Positions 1 to 7,833 of a stretch of DNA of 64,000 nucleotides are shown in pieces (positions within the stretch are counted from its first letter, which is position 1; every line of letters begins with the position of its first letter). Below the pieces are notes generated by a model, which searched no databases, was not told where the DNA came from, and worked only from the letters and a program-made list of their open reading frames with translations. The stretch lies in the NCBI RefSeq assembly GCF_018402495.1, contig NZ_JAGYIU010000004.1, positions 516,417-580,416 of the forward strand, read 5' to 3'. This DNA is from Pseudoalteromonas sp. (GTDB taxonomy: Bacteria; Pseudomonadota; Gammaproteobacteria; Enterobacterales; Alteromonadaceae). Made by a program: the position numbers and the translations under genes.

Positions 1-1
1 T

Positions 2-337
2 ACGCACGGTTACTTAAAAGATTGCAAAGTATGCCCACTGCAACAGCAATGTATGCGAAAGCCACCGATAAAAACAGGGCGGCAAGTACAGTTTAAAAAT
101 GATGAATCGCGTAAACAGCTAAGCTATATCGACAAAATGAAGGCCAAAATAGACAGCCCGATGGGGCGACGGCAGTACAGCAAACGACTTGGCTGTATAG
201 AGCCGGTGTTCGGCAATATTACGGTAAACAAAGGCATGAACAAACTGACCTTACGAGGACAAACGAAAGTGAATGCGCAATGGCAACTGTACTGCCTTGT
301 TCATAACATAGAAAAGCTGCAAAACAGGCTGCATTAA
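2..337 (+). CDS. Transposase, C-terminal part (5' end outside window)
   Basis: The reading frame is open from the first bases of the window, so only the last 111 residues are visible. They begin with a cysteine cluster (C-x2-C-x5-C, about residues 8-17) and then carry Y-x2-R-x4-E followed by PVFG, the C-terminal catalytic-glutamate region of IS1182/IS4-type DDE transposases. The protein ends with the usual hydrophobic YCLVHNIEKL-like tail and a clean stop. A short inverted repeat of AAAAGGG and CCCTTTT lies directly after the stop, but I could not recognise a terminal inverted repeat with certainty. Whether the element is complete cannot be judged here. Confidence 0.75.
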   Translation, partial: THGYLKDCKVCPLQQQCMRKPPIKTGRQVQFKNDESRKQLSYIDKMKAKIDSPMGRRQYSKRLGCIEPVFGNITVNKGMNKLTLRGQTKVNAQWQLYCLVHNIEKLQNRLH

Positions 338-588
338 AAAAGGGGAGCCCTTTTAAGCCGAAATATAGCGACTTAAGCACCTGTAATTCCCTCTAAAACA
401 GCCATTAAAACAATCGTACATTCTCTTTTTCTATTTTAAGTAAACTAGCGATAACTGATTGAACCAAAATAGGAACTCGGCTATGGTTAATGCATCAATA
501 AAAATAAATTAAAAACGAGTTATTCTACAGCCTCGTTAGTTTACCAATCAATATTGTCACCCTAACTCAAAATGCTAGGGTGTGATAA
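338..588. other. Non-coding gap between transposase and toxin gene
   Basis: No convincing ORF. It holds two small hairpins: AAACGAG/CTCGTT (513-537) and CACCCTA/TAGGGTG (558-582). The second sits just downstream of the toxin stop on the minus strand but lacks a clear U-run, so it is at best a weak terminator. No second attC-like site is recognisable here. Confidence 0.4.
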
Positions 589-888
589 TTATCGTAGATG
601 ATTTTGTGGTAATTGCGATTGTCCAAGAACTGCAACGACCAAAATAAAGCCGTCTTCCTTGGTAAAGTAAGCCGTGTGCTTACCAATCGGGAAATAAAAT
701 CCATTTTCATATAAATCGTTGCAGCTTCTGCCTACTGATGGATTGTCAGCGAGCATCTGAAATCCAGTGAGAAGTGTGTCTTTGTATGCGTTCCACTGCC
801 TCTCGGAAAAGTTTGTAACGGTATAATTTTTGATTTTGTGTAAATGAGCCTGTGCTAATTTACTTAGTTTATATTTACTCTTGTGCAT
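589..888 (-). CDS. RelE/ParE-family toxin
   Basis: 99-residue protein with the ParE layout: an N-terminal YKLSKLAQAHLHKI helix, a central ADNPSVGR segment, and a C-terminal beta-strand region (GKHTAYFTKEDGFILVVAVLG). Length and order fit the RelE/ParE superfamily. Members of the ParE branch usually poison DNA gyrase and RelE branch members cleave ribosome-bound mRNA; sequence alone does not decide which applies, though the DNPSVGR core favours ParE. It starts 7 nt after the stop of the antitoxin gene, so the two form an antitoxin-first operon. The pair lies beside an attC-like site (1234-1323), a common setting for cassette-borne toxin-antitoxin systems. Confidence 0.85.
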   Translation of the reverse strand: MHKSKYKLSKLAQAHLHKIKNYTVTNFSERQWNAYKDTLLTGFQMLADNPSVGRSCNDLYENGFYFPIGKHTAYFTKEDGFILVVAVLGQSQLPQNHLR

Positions 889-895
889 ACTTTAC

Positions 896-1138
896 TTACA
901 ACGCGTTTAGGAAGTTTTCACCGTCAACTACATTACCTTGGGCTAAGTCTGCTTTTGCGGACTCAAAGCAATGTTTGATGTAATCTGCTTTCATAGCTTC
1001 AAGTTCTTCATAGTCTCTAATCGACATCACAACAACGGCATCTTTGTTGTTTTTACTAATTTTAACTGGTTCACGTTGAGCGCTTAGCAGCAGCTCACCG
1101 AAATTACGTTTGGCATCATTTGCTGTTAATGTGTACAT
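896..1138 (-). CDS. Phd/YefM-family antitoxin
   Basis: 80-residue antitoxin beginning MYTLTANDAKRNFGELL, the DNA-binding N-terminus of the Phd/YefM fold, followed by VKISKNNKDAVVVMSIRDYEELE, the signature second half of that fold. The C-terminal 25 residues should wrap the toxin. I chose the ATG at 1138 because GGAG lies about 8 nt upstream and the family starts there; an in-frame start 33 nt further upstream has no such support. Such antitoxins usually repress their own promoter, alone or with toxin. The toxin gene follows 7 nt downstream. Confidence 0.87.
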   Translation of the reverse strand: MYTLTANDAKRNFGELLLSAQREPVKISKNNKDAVVVMSIRDYEELEAMKADYIKHCFESAKADLAQGNVVDGENFLNAL

Positions 1139-1233
1139 GGTTAAGCTCCAAGTTTGGAAGTGCAATAACATTATAGTTTATCGCGCAAAATGTGCAATTC
1201 AATTAAATCGTGCGATTAATGCGAAAGGTAAAC

Positions 1234-1323
1234 TAACAAAGCGTTTAAGAGTGATTCCAAACGCTTGCCGGTTTCGCTTCGCTCAAGTATGGCAAACGCT
1301 TGTTACACTTTAACGCAGCGTTA
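1234..1323 (+). repeat. attC-like integron recombination site (imperfect palindrome)
   Basis: The segment begins TAACAAAGCG and ends CGCAGCGTTA. Its arms pair as GCGTTTAAGAGTG (1241-1253) with CACTTTAACGC (1306-1316). A second nested imperfect pair is CAAACGCTTGCC with GGCAAACGCTTG. This start, the TTTAAGAG motif and the GCGTTA end resemble attC sites of Vibrio-type chromosomal integrons. The outer GTTRRRY-type box is imperfect (GTTACC), and no integrase gene or second attC is seen in the window, so it is either a solitary site or the edge of a cassette array interrupted by the insertion sequence. Confidence 0.6.
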
Positions 1324-1620
1324 CCGAATAAATATTCCAACTCATTTTTGTCCAAAAACGAGCTTACCCGACCATCAGCTCCTCGCTCATACCTGCCTAC
1401 TGTAAGCCTATCCATCTAAACTCTTAGTTCAGTACCAGCTTCTATATATCGAATCTTAGCGCTATGTTTTGCAGAGTTTATCGAGCTATCTGAAATCATA
1501 ATTTTAAACAACATGCCTGAGCTTTTACTAAATAAGCTAAATTGTGAAGTGAAGTTTTAGGTGTGTATTTTTAAGCAAAATATAGCCTTTGAGCGGATTA
1601 TACTTAGCGGCTTTAACCAT
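1324..1620. other. Intergenic region without recognisable gene
   Basis: AT-rich sequence between the attC-like site and the terminator of the aldehyde dehydrogenase gene. I see no ORF with a credible ribosome binding site and no repeat. Confidence 0.5.
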
Positions 1621-1656
1621 AAAAAAGCCTAAAAGTGTTTGCACAATTTTAGGCTT
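1621..1656 (-). terminator. Rho-independent terminator of the aldehyde dehydrogenase gene
   Basis: A perfect 10-bp stem AAGCCTAAAA/TTTTAGGCTT (1625-1634 with 1647-1656) encloses a 12-nt loop. Read on the minus strand it is followed by a run of six T. It lies 65 nt after the minus-strand gene. Confidence 0.8.
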
Positions 1657-1720
1657 GGTAATATTTTTTAAACACGTAGAAATACTCTTTCAATACGTGT
1701 ATTTCACTTCTGTAGCTAAA

Positions 1721-3097
1721 TTAGCTATGAATCATAATGCTTTTAACATTCACAAACTCGCGAATACCAAAGCCACCATGTTCTCTGCCATAGCCACTGT
1801 CTTTAACACCGCCAAATGGTAGGTTCGGTTGTGCCAGTCCGTAACCGTTTATGTTGATCATACCGGTATCAAAATGCTTTTTAGCCAGCTCAATGGCTTT
1901 TCTCTCATCTTTTGAAAAGATACCGCCGCCTAGTCCATAACGAGAGTCGTTGGCAATACGCATAGCGTCATCATTATCTTTGGCTTTAATCAAAGATGCT
2001 ACAGGGCCAAATAATTCGTCATCATATGCAGGCATCCCTGGTGATAAATTTTCTAGTACTGTAGGTGGATAGTAATAGCCTGTTTGCTTCGGAATTTCGC
2101 CGCCTACAATTACTTTTGCGCCTGCATTTACCGAGTCTTGCACTTGCTGATGAATTTTGTCGCGTAAATCTTCTCGTGCCATAGGGCCCAGTTCAGTATC
2201 TTTATCCATAGGGTCGCCCATTTTAATTGCTTTAAATTGCTGGCTCAGTGCTTCTTTAAAGTCATTGTATAATGAGTCAACTACCACAAAACGCTTGGCA
2301 GCGACACAGGTTTGGCCATTGTTAATAATGCGGCCCTGCAAACAGGTTTTAACTGCCAGCGCGAGGTCGGCATCATCAAGTACAACATAAGCATCGTTAC
2401 TGCCAAGCTCTAATACGGTTTTTTTAACGTGCTTAGCAGCTTGCTCAGCTACTTTTTTGCCTGTGCCATCACTTCCTGTAAAGGTAACGCCACTAATGTG
2501 TTTATGAGAAATAAGGGCGCTGGCGGTTTTTCCATCAATCAGTAAGTTACTAAAGCAATACTCAGGGAACCCAGCTTGTTTAAATAAGGTATCTATTTTT
2601 TCAGCCATACCAAATACATTGCCCGCGTGTTTTAATACCGTGGTATTACCCGCCATAATATTTGCGGCACTGTATCTAATAACTTGATAAAGTGGGAAGT
2701 TCCATGGCTGAATACCTAGCAACACGCCAGTGGGGCGATAACTTATAATTGCACGACCGCCTTGCATATCGCGTTCTTCGTCGCTCAGCATATCGGCGCC
2801 ATGTTCTGCGGTATAACGGCAAATGTCAGCACAAAGCTGCACTTCTTGAAAGCCTTGTTCGTACACTTTACCCATTTCTTCGGTCATCAGTTTAGCAAGC
2901 GCTTCTTTTTGCTCTTCAAATAAAGAGGCTAGCTTATTCAAGTATTTAGCGCGCTCAGTAAACGAGGTTAATCGCCATGTTAAGTATGTTTCATGAGACT
3001 TTTCGATCACTTGTTCTGCTTGAGCTTGAGAAAGCAGCGTATAGCTATTGATGACTTGCTCGGTTGCTGGATTGATCGTATCTACTGTGTTACTCAT
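1721..3097 (-). CDS. sad: NAD(P)-dependent succinate-semialdehyde dehydrogenase, Sad/YneI-like
   Basis: 458-residue aldehyde dehydrogenase. Visible motifs are PWNFP (131-135, oxyanion-hole Asn133), VLELGSND (catalytic base Glu230) and NNGQTCVAAKR (nucleophile Cys264). Family proteins have LELGG; here the second Gly is Ser. The C-terminal half (GPMAREDLRD, GYYYPPTVL, FGGVKDSGYGRE) closely follows E. coli YneI (Sad), which oxidises succinate semialdehyde to succinate with NAD. The ATG at 3097 is preceded by AGGAGGT; a TTG 15 nt upstream would overlap that site and is less likely. It is transcribed alone, divergent from the nitronate monooxygenase gene. Substrate assignment rests on family resemblance. 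Confidence 0.85.
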   Translation of the reverse strand: MSNTVDTINPATEQVINSYTLLSQAQAEQVIEKSHETYLTWRLTSFTERAKYLNKLASLFEEQKEALAKLMTEEMGKVYEQGFQEVQLCADICRYTAEHGADMLSDEERDMQGGRAIISYRPTGVLLGIQPWNFPLYQVIRYSAANIMAGNTTVLKHAGNVFGMAEKIDTLFKQAGFPEYCFSNLLIDGKTASALISHKHISGVTFTGSDGTGKKVAEQAAKHVKKTVLELGSNDAYVVLDDADLALAVKTCLQGRIINNGQTCVAAKRFVVVDSLYNDFKEALSQQFKAIKMGDPMDKDTELGPMAREDLRDKIHQQVQDSVNAGAKVIVGGEIPKQTGYYYPPTVLENLSPGMPAYDDELFGPVASLIKAKDNDDAMRIANDSRYGLGGGIFSKDERKAIELAKKHFDTGMININGYGLAQPNLPFGGVKDSGYGREHGGFGIREFVNVKSIMIHS

Positions 3098-3297
3098 TTT
3101 ACCTCCTAACAAATTATGTAATAGGGTAGGTGCAAAACCAAAGCCAGTTGGGCGATAGTTTATAAAAATTCATAACTTTTTGTTAATAATGGTTTTTATA
3201 TTACTTTCTACAAAAATCTAAGTGTTGTTTGTTGGTTGTTTTTGCTATGGTTCTGTAAATACTGCAAGTTGTTGAAAAAATTACAGGGAGTAGTCAA

Positions 3298-4332
3298 ATG
3301 ATACAGTCATTGTTGAATATCGATTTACCACTTATTCAAGCACCTATGGCGGGCGTACAAAACGCCGAGCTAGCTGCAAGCGTTTGTGAAGCAGGCGGGC
3401 TAGGGTCGTTGCCTTGTGCTATGTTATCACTGGCGCAGTTAGTTGAGCAGCTCGATTTACTTACCCAAAAAACAGATAAGCCATTTAATTTAAACTTTTT
3501 TTGTCACACGGTTGCTGATTACACCCGTGAGCAAAAGTGCCAATGGCACAATGTGCTAGCACCTTATTTTGCAGAGTATGAAATTGACCCGCAAAGTTTA
3601 ACCGCAGGGGTATCCCGTCAGCCTATAAATCAAGCCGTTGTTGATATTATTGCTCCCTATAAACCAGCAGTTGTGAGCTTTCATTTTGGTTTACCTAAGC
3701 ACGCTATTGTGGAGCAAATAAAAAGCTGGGGCACTAAAGTAATTTCAACGGCGACCACTTTAGATGAAGCTATTTGGCTCAGTGAAAATGGCGCTGATGC
3801 TGTTATTGCTCAGGGGTTAGAAGCTGGAGGGCATCGAGGGCATTTTTTATCAATGGACTTAACTTTGCAGCAATCAACGGCGCAGTTAGTTAAGCGTTGC
3901 GTTGAGCATATATCTCTGCCTATTATTGCCGCCGGAGGGATTGCCACTGCTGATGACGTAAAGCAGATGAAAGAGCTAGGAGCGAGTGGTGTACAAGTTG
4001 GTAGTGCTTATTTATTGTGTAATGAGGCTAAAACATCGGCTTTACATCGTCAGGCTATCTTAGCGCAGTCAGCAAATAGTACCGCACTTACTACTTTGTT
4101 TTCTGGTAGAGCTGCGCGGGGGATTCAAAACCGAGTTATGCAAGAATTAGGCACTATGCCTGAGGGCGTGCCTTCGTTTCCTCACGCTAGTAGCGCAATA
4201 ACTGCATTAAGAACATGCGCTGAAAAAGCAGGCCAAAGTGATTTTTCGCCTTTATGGTGTGGTCAGAAGTATGTGCCTCGGGTGGGGGTATCAGCTGCGG
4301 ATATTACGCATATTTTAATGGAAAAATGGTAA
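3298..4332 (+). CDS. Nitronate monooxygenase (2-nitropropane dioxygenase family)
   Basis: 344-residue TIM-barrel flavoprotein. The N-terminus LPLIQAPMAGVQNAELAASV, the central AQGLEAGGHRG (phosphate/FMN loop with the conserved histidine) and IIAAGGIATADDVKQMKELGASGVQVGSAYL are signatures of class I nitronate monooxygenases. These use FMN and oxygen to oxidise toxic alkyl nitronates such as propionate 3-nitronate. GGGAG lies 7 nt before the ATG. The Crp-type regulator gene starts 6 nt after the stop, so the pair is probably co-transcribed. Related barrels include FMN-dependent enoyl-ACP reductases (FabK), but the GGHRG pattern favours NMO. Confidence 0.87.
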   Translation: MIQSLLNIDLPLIQAPMAGVQNAELAASVCEAGGLGSLPCAMLSLAQLVEQLDLLTQKTDKPFNLNFFCHTVADYTREQKCQWHNVLAPYFAEYEIDPQSLTAGVSRQPINQAVVDIIAPYKPAVVSFHFGLPKHAIVEQIKSWGTKVISTATTLDEAIWLSENGADAVIAQGLEAGGHRGHFLSMDLTLQQSTAQLVKRCVEHISLPIIAAGGIATADDVKQMKELGASGVQVGSAYLLCNEAKTSALHRQAILAQSANSTALTTLFSGRAARGIQNRVMQELGTMPEGVPSFPHASSAITALRTCAEKAGQSDFSPLWCGQKYVPRVGVSAADITHILMEKW

Positions 4333-4338
4333 TGTTTA

Positions 4339-4905
4339 ATGTCTGACAACCCACTTTTATCGCTTGGCGATAGTTACGAAGTGCTTATAAATAAGCTTAA
4401 AACACAATTGGCAGGTATTTACCCTCAACAGCTTGTCGCGCGCAATACCGTGTTATTGCCCCAAGGCGATGTACAGCGTTATGGCTATTTAATTGTGGAG
4501 GGGGTTTTAGGTGCTATTCATGATGGCATTGAAGGCGGACAAAAATGCAAAGAGTTTTATTTTAAAAACGAATTTGCGCTGCTGTTCGCTAATTGGATGA
4601 CCTCAAGCCCCGCTTTTTATCAATTAAAAGTAATTAATGAAGCAAGTGTAATTAAAGTACCGCTAACACTATTTGAGCAAGCACAGTACCAACTCATTAA
4701 GCAGCAGCTAATTGCGCAGCAACTAATATTTAAAGAAGCCAAAGAAGCATTTTTATTACTTAACAGTCCCGAGCAGCGCTACTGTTACTTGCTTAAACAT
4801 AAACCGCATTGGTTGGCGCAGTTAAGCTTAAGTCAAGTGGCTATGTATATAGGTATTTCGGCCATTTCGTTATCACGAATTCGTAAGCGACTTAACTTAA
4901 GTTAA
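4339..4905 (+). CDS. Crp/Fnr-family transcriptional regulator
   Basis: 188-residue protein with an N-terminal cyclic-nucleotide-binding-like beta barrel (about 20-120; LPQGDVQRYGYLIVEGVLG) and a C-terminal winged helix ending LSLSQVAMYIGISAISLSRIRKRL (about 160-187). It lacks the cysteines of an Fnr iron-sulphur cluster, and the barrel does not show the full cAMP-contact set, so the ligand is unknown. It follows the nitronate monooxygenase gene by 6 nt. Local control of that gene is possible but not shown. Confidence 0.8.
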   Translation: MSDNPLLSLGDSYEVLINKLKTQLAGIYPQQLVARNTVLLPQGDVQRYGYLIVEGVLGAIHDGIEGGQKCKEFYFKNEFALLFANWMTSSPAFYQLKVINEASVIKVPLTLFEQAQYQLIKQQLIAQQLIFKEAKEAFLLLNSPEQRYCYLLKHKPHWLAQLSLSQVAMYIGISAISLSRIRKRLNLS

Positions 4906-4967
4906 GTGCTGTTTATATAAAGCACTATACACTCCTCATTTTTATGCCTTAAGTGCCTTGGAGTGTT

Positions 4968-5474
4968 ATGTTTTTAATTGCCCAATCATTGGTTGCCGTC
5001 GCGACTTTACTCGACTTAGCTTCATTTCAGTTTAAGTCCCGACGCATTATCTTATGTTGTTTATTTACCTCTGTGTTATTAACCTCAGTCCACTTTTTTA
5101 TTTTGGGTTATAACAGTGCCGGCTGCTTAATGCTTATTGCCGCGTTACGTTATTTTTACTGCATATACTTTAAGCATACTTGGGCCATGTTTGGATTTAT
5201 GGCAGTGAGTTGTTTAGCCGTTTATTTAACATGGCAAGATTGGTTTAGTGGCTTTGCGCTGGTGGCGACATTAATACAAACCATTGCTTCATTTCAAAAT
5301 AGAGACTTGCACTTGAGGTTATATATGGTGGTGGGAACCTCTTTTTGGATAACGCATAATATTTTTGCTGGCTCCCCTGTGGCAATAATTATGGAAAGCC
5401 TGTTTTTAAGTAGTAACTTATTTGGTTTATATCGATTTTATATTAGTAAAAAAGTCTTGCTGAACCTCAACTAG
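4968..5474 (+). CDS. YgjV-family inner-membrane protein
   Basis: 168-residue, very hydrophobic protein with about five to six predicted membrane segments (starting FLIAQSLVAVATLL and ending NLFGLYRFYI). The spacing, the LDLASFQFKSRR turn and the late ALRYFYCIYF and LFLSSNLFGLYRFY patterns resemble the YgjV family, whose function is not established. The ATG at 4968 is preceded by TTGGAG at good spacing; the GTG 15 nt upstream adds five residues and overlaps that site. It lies convergent to the Nudix gene. Confidence 0.7.
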   Translation: MFLIAQSLVAVATLLDLASFQFKSRRIILCCLFTSVLLTSVHFFILGYNSAGCLMLIAALRYFYCIYFKHTWAMFGFMAVSCLAVYLTWQDWFSGFALVATLIQTIASFQNRDLHLRLYMVVGTSFWITHNIFAGSPVAIIMESLFLSSNLFGLYRFYISKKVLLNLN

Positions 5475-5502
5475 GAACGTAAAATGCAGCAATGTAAACT
5501 TA

Positions 5503-6018
5503 TTAAAAGAACTGTTTGGCAATTTCTTTTAATAAAAAGGTTTCTCGAATAATCGACAATCCTTGTTTATCGCTATTAGCTAATGTGCGTTCGTTGTGAG
5601 CTATCGCCTCAAAAATATTTACCCATTTAGCTTGCATACCATTTTGTTGCTCATAGTGCTCAAGCTGTGCTTGGCCTAGTTGTTCGTTAATTTCGCATAC
5701 ATAACAGTATGACTTTATATGAATAATATCAAAGTCATCTTTGTACCAAGGACGATATTCTTCATAGAGGCCAAACTCGCTGCAGATTTTTATATTTTGC
5801 GCGCCAGTTTCTTCATTAAGCTCCCTGATAAGTCCTTGTTCAATGCTTTCATGTGAGTCTATGCCACCACCGGGTAAACTAAAATCGTCATAGCGCTGAG
5901 TGTACATTAATAAAATGTGCTGTTGTTTAAATACAATTGCGCGAGCAGTAGGGCGAGTAAACTGACGACCATGAGTAATATTAATAGTGGGATGAATAGT
6001 GGTTTTTAATAAGCGCAT
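5503..6018 (-). CDS. Nudix hydrolase
   Basis: 171-residue protein with a complete Nudix box: GGGIDSHE, seven residues, then RELNEETGA (about residues 49-72), the metal-binding loop for cleaving nucleoside diphosphates linked to another moiety. The rest (ARAIVFKQQHILLMYTQRYDDFSLPGGG) is the typical first beta strands. The ATG at 6018 follows GGAG on the minus strand. Substrate cannot be read from the sequence; the length fits small house-cleaning pyrophosphatases. It is monocistronic and convergent with the YgjV-like gene. Confidence 0.88.
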   Translation of the reverse strand: MRLLKTTIHPTINITHGRQFTRPTARAIVFKQQHILLMYTQRYDDFSLPGGGIDSHESIEQGLIRELNEETGAQNIKICSEFGLYEEYRPWYKDDFDIIHIKSYCYVCEINEQLGQAQLEHYEQQNGMQAKWVNIFEAIAHNERTLANSDKQGLSIIRETFLLKEIAKQFF

Positions 6019-6245
6019 AACGACTCCAGCAATAAAGGTAAATTATATCAGCTGGTTATATTAATTACTTCATTGTTAAAAAGGTAATTTGTGGCAAAGC
6101 TTGTTAATTTCAGCGCTTATACATATATCTTTAGTTATAATAGCGAATTATAAAAAATAAAATGTCATTGTTTTGGCCCTGCTCTGTATATCTTTCATTT
6201 GTTGAAAGGGGTGAGTAGAATAATAAAAAAGCATAGGGATTAATC

Positions 6246-7586
6246 ATGTTAAATATACTTTTAGTTGATGACGACATCGAATTTAGTGATGTTATTTGTC
6301 ACATTGTTGAGTTTCTTGGGCATAATATTCAAACTGCAACCAGTTTAAAAGAAGCACATCAGTGGTTTGAGAATAACTCCTTTGATCATGTATTACTGGA
6401 TTTCATGTTACCCGATGGCAGCGGCTTGCATTTATTAGATCATTTAAAAATGATTGGTCAATCTCCTAAAGTCACTCTTATTTCAGGGCACCCATCGGTT
6501 AAGGGGATTTTAGCCAATATGTGTGAGCCCAATGTAACGCATTTATTAAAGCCACTGCAGCGAGAAGATTTAGAACTGGTTTTAAACGGTCCTAAAAAAA
6601 CCGTTAAAAAAGCCAAGAAAAACGCTATTACGCATCATTTTGATACCCTAATTGGCGAATCTGAGGCAATGCAAAAGCTCTATACTATGATAGAACGCGT
6701 TGCTAAAACACAGGCTAACGTGATGCTAGTAGGTGAAAGTGGTGCTGGTAAAGAGGTGGTTGCACAAGCGATTCATAATGCCAGTCAATGCGAAGGACCT
6801 TTAGTTGCTAGCAATTGTGGCGCCCTTTCAAAAGAGCTTATTGGCAGTGAATTATTTGGCCATGAAAAAGGTGCCTTTACAGGGGCGATAGCCCGTAAAG
6901 AGGGCGTGTTTGAACAGGCAAACGATGGTACCTTATTTTTAGATGAAATAACCGAAATGCCCATTGGCATGCAGCCTAATTTATTGCGCGTACTAGAAAC
7001 AAAAAAAGTAACAAGGGTAGGTGGCAACCGAGAAATTCCAACTAACTGCCGCGTTATTTCTGCGACAAACCGTTCTTTAATTGATTTAGCCCAAAATAAT
7101 ATTTTACGTGAAGATATTTACTTTAGGCTTGCCGTATTTCCTATTGATATACCCCCATTACGTGAACGAAAAGACGACATTCCATTGCTAGCAAAGGTAT
7201 TTTTAGAGCAGCTAAATGATGAAAATGGCACTGCGTTTAGCTGGAGGAGTGAGCAACTTAAAGAGCTACAAACATATGAATGGCCTGGTAATGTGCGCGA
7301 ACTTCGACACGCTATTCACCGCGCTTTTATTATGAGTGATCCACAAACAAGCGACGTGGCACTGCCAGATAACCTAGAGTCACCTTTCTCACGTGTAAAT
7401 AATCAAACGCAGGAAAATCAGGTTTCTGCGGGGCAAACTATTGAAGAGGTTGAAAAAGAGCTTATTCATGCGACGCTCGATAAAGTACAAGGCAATAAAA
7501 CATTGGCTGCACAAATGTTAGGTATAAGTACAAAAACACTTTACAACCGCCTTAACGCATATGGTGGAATTGGCGAGTACAAATAA
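6246..7586 (+). CDS. Sigma-54-dependent response regulator (NtrC/AtoC class)
   Basis: 446 residues. The receiver (1-115) has the acidic pocket DDD (8-10), phospho-acceptor Asp52 and Lys102. The AAA+ domain (about 133-370) has Walker A GESGAGKE (163-170), the sigma-54 contact loop GAFTGA (209-214) and Walker B TLFLDE (229-234). A Fis-type HTH (about 405-440; GNKTLAAQMLGISTKTLYNRL) closes the protein. Phosphorylation should trigger ring assembly and activation of sigma-54 promoters at target genes elsewhere. It is the first gene of a five-gene signalling run; the H-box gene starts 18 nt after its stop. Confidence 0.93.
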   Translation: MLNILLVDDDIEFSDVICHIVEFLGHNIQTATSLKEAHQWFENNSFDHVLLDFMLPDGSGLHLLDHLKMIGQSPKVTLISGHPSVKGILANMCEPNVTHLLKPLQREDLELVLNGPKKTVKKAKKNAITHHFDTLIGESEAMQKLYTMIERVAKTQANVMLVGESGAGKEVVAQAIHNASQCEGPLVASNCGALSKELIGSELFGHEKGAFTGAIARKEGVFEQANDGTLFLDEITEMPIGMQPNLLRVLETKKVTRVGGNREIPTNCRVISATNRSLIDLAQNNILREDIYFRLAVFPIDIPPLRERKDDIPLLAKVFLEQLNDENGTAFSWRSEQLKELQTYEWPGNVRELRHAIHRAFIMSDPQTSDVALPDNLESPFSRVNNQTQENQVSAGQTIEEVEKELIHATLDKVQGNKTLAAQMLGISTKTLYNRLNAYGGIGEYK

Positions 7587-7604
7587 AAATAACAGAGGAT
7601 TTGA

Positions 7605-7814
7605 ATGACATTACCAAAACAGACTAAACCTTTAAACGAGTTAGTGCATGATGCGCGGGCACCGTTAAATCGTATTTCAATGAATGCTGAGCTTATCAAG
7701 CTTGTACTTGAAAACGATATGCCTGTCGAAAAAGCACTCGCCGCACTTGATAAAATAATCGTTAATTGCCAAGCATGCAGCGATAGTTTACAGCTCATTT
7801 CAGACTCAAAATAA
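7605..7814 (+). CDS. Stand-alone H-box (DHp/HisKA-like) mini-protein
   Basis: 69-residue protein that looks like only the dimerisation/phospho-acceptor hairpin of a histidine kinase. Helix 1 carries VHDARAPLNRI with His15 in H-box position, followed by a second amphipathic stretch (about 42-65) of the right length for the second DHp helix. There is no ATP-binding domain in this or an adjacent frame, so it is not simply a broken kinase. The usual phosphatase residue four positions after His (Thr/Asn in E/D-x-x-T/N) is Ala19. AGAGGA stands at good distance before the ATG. It sits between the sigma-54 regulator and a CHASE3 kinase. A phosphotransfer (HPt-like) or decoy role is inference. Confidence 0.7.
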   Translation: MTLPKQTKPLNELVHDARAPLNRISMNAELIKLVLENDMPVEKALAALDKIIVNCQACSDSLQLISDSK

Positions 7815-7833
7815 TAAGAAATCAGGGTGATAA

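Noticed and set aside
1110..1313. Plus-strand open frame across the antitoxin promoter and attC-like site
   Set aside because: No ribosome site, spans the antitoxin start and the palindrome, product is not protein-like.
6092..6106. TGGC-N-TTG element resembling a sigma-54 promoter before the sigma-54 regulator gene
   Set aside because: The GG and GC dinucleotides are not at the required spacing; the TTG is off by one and the GC is missing.
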